DNA from: JAYQUR01 sp038133505 | GTDB taxonomy: Bacteria; Pseudomonadota; Alphaproteobacteria; MPNO01; UBA830 | Assembly (NCBI GenBank): GCA_038133505.1 | Contig: JAYPTI010000047.1 | Span: forward strand, 1 to 19,264 | DNA length: 19,264 bases | Direction: 5' to 3' | Shown: one piece after another, positions 7,811-14,998 of the stretch | How the letters are laid out: each line of letters opens with the position of its first letter | Numbering within the stretch: position 1 is the stretch's first letter | Made by a program: the position numbers and the translations under genes | The notes under the pieces: generated by a model | Seen by the model: the letters and a program-made list of their open reading frames with translations, nothing else | Told to the model about the DNA's origin: nothing | The model's database searches: none

Positions 7811-8716
7811 GTGAAGTTTCGGGATGTCCTTGCGCTGATCGTCCTGGTCGCAGTTGCGATCGGTGGAAAGGTCTATCGCGACGGGATCGACAATCCGCCG
7901 CCCGACCGCCGTCCCGACCCGCGGCTGTTCGAACCGCCCGCGGCACGGGCGCCGGATTTGCGCGTCCCTAATTCGCGCGACGAGGGGCCAGTCCTGCCCC
8001 GCGAGTCGCCCAACGACCCGGCTCTGATCGTCAAATCGGAGACCAAACGCAACAGCGCGACCGGCACGGCCTTTTCGATCAACCGCGACGGCGTCTGGTT
8101 CACCGCGCGGCACGTGACCAACGGATGCGACGCGGTCGGCCTCGAGAAATCGGGGGGGAGGCTGGTCCGCGTTCAACGCATCTCGGAGTATCCCAGCGCG
8201 GACATCAGCATCCTGTGGACGCGCGGCGGGTCGCCGGCCATGCCGGTGGGGGATCCCACGCTGCGCGTCGGTCAGGCGGGCTACTCCTTCGGCTATCCGA
8301 AGGGCGATCCCGGCGACGTCTACGCCAAGATCATCGGACGAAACCGCATGCTGGCGCGCGGCAGGTACAACACCGACGAGCCGGTCATCGCCTGGACGCA
8401 GGTGCGCCGCGTGCCGGATATCGGCTCGGATCTCAGCGGAATCAGCGGCGGGCCTTGGGTGAATGCCGCCGGTGAGGTCATCGGAATCCATGTCGCCGGG
8501 GCGCCGCGCAGAGGCCGGTCCTATTCGACGGCGCCGCGCACGATGCGGGAAGCGATCGGCCGTGCAGGCGTGCGGCCGGAGGCCGATTCCGGCGACCTTC
8601 CGGCACCGGCAGCGCTCACCCCGGGCAGGTTCCAGACCTACGGACAGCAGCTCCGCCGCCAATTGACCGTTGCGAAAGTGATATGCCTCGTCGGCGAGCG
8701 CTGGCGCCGCAGCTAG
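7811..8716 (+). CDS. membrane-anchored trypsin-like serine protease
   Basis: A 301-residue protein: an N-terminal hydrophobic anchor or uncleaved signal (about 6-20), a proline/arginine-rich linker (about 28-70), then a chymotrypsin-fold domain. The triad can be read as H101 (WFTARHVTNGC), D131 (PSADISIL) and S212 in GISGGP, a variant of the usual GNSGGP. TGTAFSI before the histidine and WVNAAGEVIGIH after the serine are family-typical. There is no PDZ domain, so it is not a DegP/HtrA protein. It would act in the periplasm tethered to the inner membrane. The start is GTG at 7811, 22 bases after the DUF350 gene. The last 60 or so residues are low in recognisable fold. The stop codon lies within a hairpin shared with the convergent reductase gene. 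Confidence 0.83.
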   Translation: MKFRDVLALIVLVAVAIGGKVYRDGIDNPPPDRRPDPRLFEPPAARAPDLRVPNSRDEGPVLPRESPNDPALIVKSETKRNSATGTAFSINRDGVWFTARHVTNGCDAVGLEKSGGRLVRVQRISEYPSADISILWTRGGSPAMPVGDPTLRVGQAGYSFGYPKGDPGDVYAKIIGRNRMLARGRYNTDEPVIAWTQVRRVPDIGSDLSGISGGPWVNAAGEVIGIHVAGAPRRGRSYSTAPRTMREAIGRAGVRPEADSGDLPAPAALTPGRFQTYGQQLRRQLTVAKVICLVGERWRRS

Positions 8717-8729
8717 GGCGAGCTGCGCC
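8703..8729. terminator. candidate bidirectional hairpin between convergent genes
   Basis: CGCAGCT (8708-8714) and AGCTGCG (8721-8727) form a perfect 7-bp stem around a 6-base loop. An alternative pairing of GGCGC with GCGCC at the base extends it. The stop codon of the protease (8714-8716) is in the hairpin and that of the reductase beta subunit (8729-8731) abuts it. No U-tract follows on either strand, so strong intrinsic termination is uncertain. Confidence 0.45.
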
Positions 8730-9703
8730 TAGCCTGCAAGCCGCGCCGCGAGACGCCGCGCCAGGGCGCCGACGACCCGACGCCGGTACCAGGGCCGGAC
8801 GGTCGTCGTCCGCATCGGCTTCGCCTGGGTGCGCACGGCCTCCCGGATCGCATCGAGCGCGTCGGCATCGAGCGGCTTTCCGACAAACTTGTCTCCCCCC
8901 TTCACCAGGTGCGGGTAGGGATTGACGGCCGTCAGCGCGATATCGAGATCGGCGAGCATGTCGCCATCCATGCGCAACCGGACCGCAGCGCCTGCCAGCG
9001 GAAAGTCGATCGAGCCTCGAATCCGCGCTTTCTCGTAGGACGACACCGTCCCGTCCGGCGCGGCGGGCAGGAAGACCGACACGAGCAGTTCCCCGTCCTG
9101 GAGCGTCAGATGATCCATGCCGTCGTTGCGATAGAGATCGGCCAGCGGGATCGTGCGCGCGCCGCCAGGGCCTTCAAGATCCATGGTCGCGCCAAACACC
9201 AGCATCGCCGGTGCGACGTCGCCGGAGAAGGCCGCGAAACAGCGCTTGCCGCCGGGCGCAACGTGGCAGACCTCGCCCTTGTGCTTGAGGCAGAAATTGT
9301 TGCTCTCGCGCCACCACTGCGACTGGTTGTAGTAGAGGCAGCGCGTATCGAGGCACAGATTGCCGCCGACGGTGCCGTACTGACGGTGGGTCGGCCCGGC
9401 GACGGACGCGGCCGCTTCCGCGACGGCAGTCCAGCGCGCGCGGATGTCCGGATGGCTCGCGAGGTCCTTGAGCTTGACCCCAGCGCCGATGCGCACACCG
9501 CCGTCCTCGACCGACACGGATGCGATCTCTTCGATAGAGGTCAGATCGATCATCGTCGCCGGCGTCTCGATGCCGCGGCGCACGTTGACGATCATGTCGG
9601 TGCCGCCCGCGAGATAGCGGGAATTCGCATCGGATGCCTTCAACCGGACGGCTTCCGCCGCCGTTTCCGGGCGATGCAGCGTGAAATCGGGCATGTGTTC
9701 CAT
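8729..9703 (-). CDS. hcrB: 4-hydroxybenzoyl-CoA reductase-type beta subunit (FAD plus extra [4Fe-4S] loop)
   Basis: A 324-residue FAD subunit of a xanthine-oxidase-family enzyme. FAD motifs are LAGGTDM (31-37) and GTVGGNL (110-116). Between the two FAD motifs and the CO-dehydrogenase-like C-terminal domain is an insertion of about 40 residues carrying C122, C138, C146 and C155. Those four cysteines are, as I recall, at the same numbers as the extra [4Fe-4S] cluster ligands of the Thauera aromatica 4-hydroxybenzoyl-CoA reductase beta subunit. Ordinary CoxM/CutM subunits, such as the one at 15615-16472, lack this loop. The cluster extends the electron path from ferredoxin so that the enzyme can reduce rather than oxidise. 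It is last in the gamma-alpha-beta operon, 10 bases after the alpha stop, with a GGGGAG ribosome site. The symbol is by family resemblance; the true substrate may be another aryl-CoA. Confidence 0.82.
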   Translation of the reverse strand: MEHMPDFTLHRPETAAEAVRLKASDANSRYLAGGTDMIVNVRRGIETPATMIDLTSIEEIASVSVEDGGVRIGAGVKLKDLASHPDIRARWTAVAEAAASVAGPTHRQYGTVGGNLCLDTRCLYYNQSQWWRESNNFCLKHKGEVCHVAPGGKRCFAAFSGDVAPAMLVFGATMDLEGPGGARTIPLADLYRNDGMDHLTLQDGELLVSVFLPAAPDGTVSSYEKARIRGSIDFPLAGAAVRLRMDGDMLADLDIALTAVNPYPHLVKGGDKFVGKPLDADALDAIREAVRTQAKPMRTTTVRPWYRRRVVGALARRLAARLAG

Positions 9704-9713
9704 GACGGCTCCC

Positions 9714-12038
9714 CTACTCCGCCGCGACGCCGGTTTCTCGCTCGTAATCCTCGAGCGCCTGCATCAAACGGTCGGGCGTTACCGGCAATTCGTGAACGCG
9801 AACGCCGAGCGCATCGGCGACGGCACTCGTCAAGGCGGGCAGGAAGCCGGCGAGCGACGCTTCGCCCGCCTCCTTCGCGCCGAACGGGCCGTGCGGGTCG
9901 TTCGATTCGACGATATGCGCCTCGATCGGCGGCGATTCCACGAACGTCGGCACCCGGTAGTCGAGCATGTTTCCGGTGATCATCAGCCCGTCGTGATAAC
10001 GGGTCTCCTCGGTCATCGCCTGGCCCATGCCCATCCAGACGGATCCCTGGATCTGCCCCTCGACGGTTAGCGGGTTCAGCGCCTTGCCGCAATCGTGTGC
10101 GACCCAGACCTTGTCGACCTTGATTTCGGCGGTATCCGGATCGACCGTCACCTCGACGACCTGCGCGGCATAAGCGAACGCCATGGACCCGCCGATCGCC
10201 GCACCGCGGTACTTCTTGCCGCCCCAGCTTTCGGGCAGCGTGTCGAAATTGCCTTTGACGGTGATGGTGCCGGTGCCTTCGAGCGCCGCCATGACGACGT
10301 CCTCGAAGGACATGCCCTCGTCCTGGGTACCGGCTCGGTAGACCTCGCCGAGACATTCGACATCCTCGGGGTTGACGTCGAGCTTGCGGGCCGCCGCTTC
10401 GATCAGCACGCCCTTCAGATTGTTGGCCGCCTCGATCGCCGCATTGCCGACCATGTAGGTAACGCGGGACGAATACGAACCATTGTCCTTCGGCGTCACG
10501 CGGCTGTCGGCCGCGATGATCTTCACCCGCGCCGGGTCGATGCCGAGCACCTCCGAGACACACTGGACCAGGATCGTCGACGATCCCTGGCCGATTTCGG
10601 ACGCGCCGGTCAGGATCACGATGCTGCCGTCGAAGTCGAGCTTGAGATTGACAGTCGCGTGGGGCTCACCGGTCCAGTTCACCGGCTTGGAGGCGCCGGA
10701 GACGTAGTGCGAGCAGGCAAGACCGAGCCCCTTGCCGGCCGGCAGCTTGCCCTTGCGGTCTTTCCAGCCCGACGCCTTCTCGACGATGTCGAGGCATTCG
10801 GGCAGTCCGTAGGAATTGACCCAGAGATCGTTGGCGACGTGGCCCATCTCCCTGATCAGATTGACGCGCCGGACGGCGAACGGATCGAGACCCAGCTTGA
10901 CCGCCATCTCGTCCATCGCGTTCTCGAATGCGTGGCGGACGTTGACGGTGCCGTGCCCCCGGAACGCGCCGCAGGGCGGCGTGTTGGTCAGCACGCGCTT
11001 GCCGTCGTAGCGCACGTTCTGCAGATCGTAGATCGCGAACAGCATCGAGCCCGAATAGAGGATGGTGACGATGCCGTAGCCGGAATGCGCGCCGCCGCGC
11101 TGCACGGTCGAACACTCCACCGCCGTGACGCGGCCGTCCTTCTTCATCCCCATGCGGATCTTCACCGTCTGCTCGGGCCGGCCGCGATGGGTGATGAAGG
11201 TATCTTCGCGGCTGATGACCGTGCGCACGGTGCCTTTCGCCCGGCGCGCCAGCATGGCGGTGATCATCTCCACGTTGAGCGCTTCCGTCCGGCATCCGAA
11301 GCCGCCGCCGAGATAGGGCTTGATCACCCGTATCTTCGATTTCCGCATCTTGAGGATCTTGGACAGCATCAGATGCACGTAGTACGGCACCTGCGTGCTG
11401 GCCCTGACCGTCAGTTCGTCGCGCTCGCCGTCATATTCCGCGAACGCGGCGTGCGGCTCGGTCTGCACCTGGCAGACCTCGGCGCAGTGATATTCGGTCT
11501 CGTGGATCAGGTCGGCTTCGGCGAAACCGGCATCCGCGTCGCCGATTTCGTAGTCGACATGGCGCTCGATGTTTCCGGGCCGGTGCTCGTGAATATCGAC
11601 GGTCCCGTCCGCCATCGAGTCCGCTGCGGTGAAGTAGGCCGGCAACTCCTCGTACTCGACGCGGATCAGGTCGCAGGCCTGCCGCGCGATCTCGATGCTG
11701 TCGGCCGCGACAGCGGCGACTGGCTCGCCGCGATAGCGCACCTTGTCGAACGCGATGGGAAGCTCCGTCCGCGACACGGGCAGGACGCCGTGCCCCTCGT
11801 CTGTCTCGGAACCGGTGATGACCGCGTGCACCCCGGGCAGGGCTTCGGCCGCCGAGGTATCGACGGAAAGAATCCTCGCGTGCGCGACGGGGCTGCGTTT
11901 GATTGCGCCCACGAGCGCGCCATGGTCGTAGAAATCGGCTGTGTACTGGGCCTTTCCGGAGATCTTCTCGGGTCCGTCCACCATCGGCATCGGAACGCCG
12001 ATGGAACGGATTGGGGCAACGGGTCCGTTTCCGTCCAT
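9714..12038 (-). CDS. hcrA: 4-hydroxybenzoyl-CoA reductase-type alpha subunit (molybdopterin-cytosine-dinucleotide binding)
   Basis: A 774-residue catalytic subunit, close to the roughly 770 residues of HcrA. Features in order: the N-terminal aldehyde-oxidase a/b hammerhead domain (KAQYTADFYD, FDKVRYRGEPVAAVAAD); the Mo-domain loop KPYLGGGFGCRTEA; TPPCGAFRGHGT; GASEIGQGSST; and the C-terminal GPFGAKEAGE, in which E726 is the conserved catalytic glutamate. In the known enzyme, 4-hydroxybenzoyl-CoA is reductively dehydroxylated to benzoyl-CoA. The ATG at 12038 shares one base with the gamma stop (TGATG), and the longer reading to 12542 is the gamma gene in another frame. It is flanked by oxygen-using enzymes, so an aerobic substrate or a facultative organism is possible. 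Hydroxylation in the oxidative direction is not excluded. Confidence 0.87.
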   Translation of the reverse strand: MDGNGPVAPIRSIGVPMPMVDGPEKISGKAQYTADFYDHGALVGAIKRSPVAHARILSVDTSAAEALPGVHAVITGSETDEGHGVLPVSRTELPIAFDKVRYRGEPVAAVAADSIEIARQACDLIRVEYEELPAYFTAADSMADGTVDIHEHRPGNIERHVDYEIGDADAGFAEADLIHETEYHCAEVCQVQTEPHAAFAEYDGERDELTVRASTQVPYYVHLMLSKILKMRKSKIRVIKPYLGGGFGCRTEALNVEMITAMLARRAKGTVRTVISREDTFITHRGRPEQTVKIRMGMKKDGRVTAVECSTVQRGGAHSGYGIVTILYSGSMLFAIYDLQNVRYDGKRVLTNTPPCGAFRGHGTVNVRHAFENAMDEMAVKLGLDPFAVRRVNLIREMGHVANDLWVNSYGLPECLDIVEKASGWKDRKGKLPAGKGLGLACSHYVSGASKPVNWTGEPHATVNLKLDFDGSIVILTGASEIGQGSSTILVQCVSEVLGIDPARVKIIAADSRVTPKDNGSYSSRVTYMVGNAAIEAANNLKGVLIEAAARKLDVNPEDVECLGEVYRAGTQDEGMSFEDVVMAALEGTGTITVKGNFDTLPESWGGKKYRGAAIGGSMAFAYAAQVVEVTVDPDTAEIKVDKVWVAHDCGKALNPLTVEGQIQGSVWMGMGQAMTEETRYHDGLMITGNMLDYRVPTFVESPPIEAHIVESNDPHGPFGAKEAGEASLAGFLPALTSAVADALGVRVHELPVTPDRLMQALEDYERETGVAAE

Positions 12039-12532
12039 CACGCGGCCTCCCTGCCCTTGCCGGCGCGCTTGATCTCGTCCGCCGCGAACTGGACCGCCTC
12101 GACGATCTTCACGTATCCGGTGCAACGGCAGATGTTGGACGCCATCTCGGTCCGGATCGTCGCTTCGTCGGGATCGGGGTTCTCGCGCAGCAGGCCCTCC
12201 GCCGCCATCACCATGCCGGGCGTGCAGTAGCCGCATTGCGCGCCGAGCTTCTCGTGAAAGCCGCGCTGGATGGCATTGAGCCGTCCGCCGTCGGCCAGCG
12301 ATTCGATCGTCTCGACCGACTTGCCCTGGCAGGTCGCAGCCAGCGTCAGGCAGGCATGCTGCGACTTTCCGTCGACGAGCACCGTGCACAGGCCGCATTC
12401 GCCGCCGTCGCAGCCGATCTTGGTCCCTGTCAGTCCGACGACCTCGCGCAGGTAGTCGACCAGCAGCAGGTTGCCGGCAACCGCGTCGTCGCGCTGCCTG
12501 CCGTTCACCGTCAGTGAAAGTAGCGATTTCAT
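12038..12532 (-). CDS. hcrC: 4-hydroxybenzoyl-CoA reductase-type gamma subunit (two [2Fe-2S] clusters)
   Basis: A 164-residue electron-transfer subunit, usual length for the family. The plant-type cluster is bound by C41, C46, C49 and C61 (motif CDGGECGLC), and the second, helical-domain cluster by C100, C103, C135 and C137 (CGYCTPG and NICRCTGY). It passes electrons between the Mo site in alpha and the FAD/[4Fe-4S] of beta. First gene of the operon, it begins with ATG at 12532 and overlaps alpha by one base. About 45 bases upstream lies the predicted transcription start, with a 22-bp palindrome over the -35 element. It shares the eight-cysteine pattern with the second Mo-enzyme subunit at 16475-16951 but differs in sequence, so the two operons are not recent duplicates. 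Confidence 0.9.
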   Translation of the reverse strand: MKSLLSLTVNGRQRDDAVAGNLLLVDYLREVVGLTGTKIGCDGGECGLCTVLVDGKSQHACLTLAATCQGKSVETIESLADGGRLNAIQRGFHEKLGAQCGYCTPGMVMAAEGLLRENPDPDEATIRTEMASNICRCTGYVKIVEAVQFAADEIKRAGKGREAA

Positions 12533-12583
12533 GTCCCGTCACCCCAAATCAGGGACCGGCCGCCCAACCGGCCGGGAAACGTT

Positions 12584-12612
12584 GGTATATCGAATTGTTG
12601 ATTAATCAACAA
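12584..12612 (-). promoter_or_regulatory. predicted sigma70-type promoter of the reductase operon
   Basis: Reading the minus strand, TTGTTG (12612-12607) and TATACC (12589-12584) are spaced 17 bases apart. They match three and four of six consensus positions. This places transcription start near 12577, about 45 bases before the gamma ATG. The -35 box and spacer are covered by the palindrome at 12593-12614, which suits repression. Confidence 0.45.
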
Positions 12613-12614
12613 TT
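12593..12614. promoter_or_regulatory. 22-bp perfect palindrome, candidate operator
   Basis: The sequence from 12593 to 12614 is a perfect dyad: half-site AATTGTTGATT followed directly by its reverse complement. It is A/T-rich in a very G/C-rich region and covers the predicted -35 and most of the spacer of the reductase operon promoter. Size and symmetry fit a dimeric repressor of the MarR, TetR or GntR type. The core TTGAT-TA-ATCAA resembles an FNR box but has a two-base rather than a four-base spacer. No regulator gene is in the window. Confidence 0.65.
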
Positions 12615-12664
12615 ACCTTATGCCATGCCCGCGAAGGCGCTTCAAGATGGGATATTGGGCCGGA

Positions 12665-13123
12665 TCAGTTCCGTTTCGGCGCGCGGAACGTCTTGTGGCA
12701 ATTGCGGCAGGTGATGCCCATGTCGTGGAACGCCTTTTCCGCGCCCGCATGATCGCCCGCCTCCGCGGCGTCGGCGAACCTGTCCGCCTTCGCCTCCAGT
12801 TCGGCCAGAAGCGCGTTGAATTCTCCCCATTGCTCCCAGATTTGCGGGGTCGACCGGCTGTGCGGCGGGATATCGCCCTTGGGAAACAGCTTGGGAAGCT
12901 GTTCGGCGTGCGCATGAATGCCCCGGGCCACTTTCGCGACGGCGGGGACGTCCCATTTGCCGTCCTTCTTGAGCGTCGTCGAAAGCGATTACAGCGATTT
13001 TCCGAAGCCCGACATGATGTCCATGCGCTTCTTGACGGCGCCATGCAGCCCTTCATGGGCCGTCGCGACGCCCGCACCGGCGACAATCAGCGCCAAGCAT
13101 GCAGCGATAGCGTAACGTTTCAT
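12665..13123 (-). pseudogene. class II cytochrome c' gene interrupted by an in-frame TAA
   Basis: Read in one frame from the ATG at 13123 to the stop at 12665, this is a 152-codon cytochrome c' precursor: signal peptide MKRYAIAACLALIVAGAGVATA, then HEGLHGAVKKRMDIMSGFGKSL, a TAA at codon 45 (12989-12991), then SLSTTLKKDGKWDVPAVAKV..., the conserved IWEQWGEFNALLAELE helix, and the C-terminal haem motif CRNCHKTFR (codons 139-147). Frame is unbroken on both sides, so the lesion is a single nonsense codon: AAA, CAA or GAA to TAA would each suffice. Cytochrome c' binds NO/CO in the periplasm, so loss of the haem half abolishes function. A sequencing error or a very recent mutation is possible, since the rest looks undecayed. 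An AGG-type ribosome site precedes the ATG. The gene lies 61 bases after the CMD-family gene. Confidence 0.8.
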
Positions 13124-13184
13124 TGCGACCTGCCCTCTTGTCGGAGACTCCGTACCTCGAGAGTAACATGGAACGGCTGAAAAA

Positions 13185-13784
13185 TTACTCCGCCGCGTGC
13201 TTGCCGACGTTCCAGCCTGCCGGCGACAGATGCTCTTCGGCAAAACGAAGCGGGTTGGATTCGAGCTCGGTCGCCATCGTGTCGTTCCAGCGGTTGAAGA
13301 AGCCGAAGACGGAGATGGTCGCGATGATCTCCACCACCTGGCCGTCGTCCCAGTGCTTGCGCAATTCCTCGAAGTCGGCGTCGGTGACCGCGTTCGGCGC
13401 TTGCGCAGCGCCCTGAGCGACCCGGAGAGCCGCACGTTCGCCGTCGTTGAAAAGCGGGCTGCGTTCGTAGTCCCAGACCGCTTCGATCTTCTCCGCCGGC
13501 ATGTCGGCGATATTCGAATTCTCGCCAGTATGGGCCGCACAGTACTGGCAGCCCGCGGAAACGCTGACGACGTGCGCGATCAGCCATTTGAGCCCGCGCG
13601 ACACATCGCCGGGCTCCATGACGGTCTCCAGCCAGAGATTTCTGGCCGCCTTCATGATCTTGGGCCGGCGGGCCAGCGTCAGCATGCTGTTCGGCAACGT
13701 GCCGCCGAGGTTTTCGGTTACGAGCTGAAGGTCGTCCTTGAGCTCTTCCAGTTCCTGGGGCGACAGCGCGGGAAGTCGGGGCAT
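13185..13784 (-). CDS. carboxymuconolactone-decarboxylase/AhpD-family protein
   Basis: A 199-residue all-helical protein of the CMD/AhpD-like family. The redox-type motif CQYCAAHTG (C79, C82, H85) in a helix is the AhpD-like CxxCxxH signature. Earlier residues (PNSMLTLARRPKIMKAARNLW) and the VSRGLKWLIAHVVSVSAGC stretch also fit the family. Members with the CxxCxxH motif act in alkylhydroperoxide reduction or remain uncharacterised; true 4-carboxymuconolactone decarboxylases lack it. A GAGGAAA lies before the ATG, and the gene follows the flavin hydroxylase by nine bases, so it is probably co-transcribed. It may protect against peroxide formed when the hydroxylase uncouples, which is inference. 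Confidence 0.85.
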   Translation of the reverse strand: MPRLPALSPQELEELKDDLQLVTENLGGTLPNSMLTLARRPKIMKAARNLWLETVMEPGDVSRGLKWLIAHVVSVSAGCQYCAAHTGENSNIADMPAEKIEAVWDYERSPLFNDGERAALRVAQGAAQAPNAVTDADFEELRKHWDDGQVVEIIATISVFGFFNRWNDTMATELESNPLRFAEEHLSPAGWNVGKHAAE

Positions 13785-13793
13785 CGTGTTTCC

Positions 13794-14996
13794 TCAGATA
13801 GCCTTGTTGACCGGCTCCAGGCCAAGCTCGACACGGCTGAACTCGGCACCGTTGATATCGAAGTTTATCTGGATCTGCGTGGCGGCGGCATTCATGTCGC
13901 GAACGCGGCGCTCGAACGGATGCGAGCGATATATCCCCGCCGCGCCGACCGCTCCCTGAAGGAGCTGTAGCGCCTTCACGCAATTCTGTGCGGCAAACGC
14001 TCCGTCGCGGCGCCAGCGGACCTTTTCGGCGACCGTGGGCGCGCGGCCGGATTCGGCGACACGCTCTCCCTCTCGGATGTTGTCGTGGCCGAGAAGCCGC
14101 GCCGCCTGGATCAATGCGGACGCCTCGGCGACCCGCATCTGGATTTGCGTATGTTCCGCCAGACGCGAATTGTTGTAGGTCGACAGCCGCTCGCGCATTT
14201 CCGCCACGTAGTCGTCATAGGCGCCCTGCGCGATGCCGATCATGGGGCCGAGCAGGATATGCGGAAACAGGCCGAGGACGGGCAACTGATACAGGATATT
14301 TGGCACGTGCGCGGAGCCGGGCGTCGGCCCGCCGCGCGCATCGGCCGGCGACAGCGTCATATGTTCGGGGACAAAAATCCCCTCGCCTTTCACGTCCCGG
14401 CTGCCGGTTCCGACCAGGCCGCCGACGTGCCACGTATCGATTTCCTCAAAGGCGTCGCGCGGCACCACGAGCCACAGAGGCCGGCGCGGGCCGTCGTCCT
14501 CGATCATGGCGGCCATCATCATCCAGTCGCTCGGGTCGATCCCGCTGCAATAGGGCCACTGGCCGGAAATCTCGTAGCCGCCCGAAACCGGCTTGGCGAC
14601 GCCCGCCGTCGCGACCAGCGACGACGCGATCAGCGCCGTCGGATTGTCTTTCCAGACTTCGTCTTGAGCTTCCGGCCGCCACATCGGCAGCATCCAGTCA
14701 TGGCTCAGCAGGTTCACGTAGATCCAGGCGGTCGACGCGCAGCCCCGCGCTATCGGGTCCGACAGGTCGATGATGCTGCCGTAGTCGAGTTCCAGCCCGC
14801 CATACCGTTTGGGTTTGATCGCCGTCCACAGACGCGTGTCCCAGAAGTCCCGCACCGTATCGGGATGAATCTCACGGGTACTCTCGACCTCGCCGGCACG
14901 CGCCGCGAGTTTGGCGGTCATCGCATGGGCGCGCTCGACCATCTCCTCGCGGGAAGGCGTGTCCGAGCCGGCAATTATCGCTGGCGCTTCTGCCAT
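13794..14996 (-). CDS. HsaA-like flavin-dependent hydroxylase (acyl-CoA-dehydrogenase fold), copy 2
   Basis: A second 400-residue relative of the protein at 2138-3340. It shares the order GQWPYCSGIDPSDW, TWHVGGLVGTGSRDV, ...FVPEHM, and a C-terminal SHPFERRVRDMNAA that parallels HSPLQRLFRDAMAI in copy 1. Similarity by eye is scattered rather than near-identical, so the two are old paralogues or independent imports. In the family, reduced flavin delivered by a separate reductase is used to hydroxylate an aromatic or cyclic substrate; no reductase gene is visible. The ATG at 14996 follows the VOC stop by two bases, indicating coupling. A longer reading upstream to 16421 crosses two other genes and is spurious. 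An acyl-CoA dehydrogenase without the catalytic glutamate, or a terpene/steroid hydroxylase, are alternatives. Confidence 0.85.
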   Translation of the reverse strand: MAEAPAIIAGSDTPSREEMVERAHAMTAKLAARAGEVESTREIHPDTVRDFWDTRLWTAIKPKRYGGLELDYGSIIDLSDPIARGCASTAWIYVNLLSHDWMLPMWRPEAQDEVWKDNPTALIASSLVATAGVAKPVSGGYEISGQWPYCSGIDPSDWMMMAAMIEDDGPRRPLWLVVPRDAFEEIDTWHVGGLVGTGSRDVKGEGIFVPEHMTLSPADARGGPTPGSAHVPNILYQLPVLGLFPHILLGPMIGIAQGAYDDYVAEMRERLSTYNNSRLAEHTQIQMRVAEASALIQAARLLGHDNIREGERVAESGRAPTVAEKVRWRRDGAFAAQNCVKALQLLQGAVGAAGIYRSHPFERRVRDMNAAATQIQINFDINGAEFSRVELGLEPVNKAI

Positions 14997-14998
14997 CG

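Noticed and set aside
10095..12230. Long plus-strand open frame (711 codons) opposite the reductase alpha gene
   Set aside because: It is antisense to a gene with clear family motifs along its whole length, its composition is His/Asp/Arg-rich with no recognisable domain, and long antisense frames are expected at this GC content.
12556..12575. CCGGCC/GGCCGG hairpin in the reductase leader
   Set aside because: The six-base arms are made of self-complementary G/C repeats common in this genome, so I do not assign a function.
12596..12611. FNR-type binding site in the palindrome
   Set aside because: The TTGAT/ATCAA half-sites are only two bases apart instead of four, and the dyad extends well beyond the FNR core.
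12989..12991. Programmed recoding of the TAA in cytochrome c'
   Set aside because: TAA is not a known selenocysteine or pyrrolysine codon, and no stimulatory structure is evident; a nonsense mutation or error is simpler.
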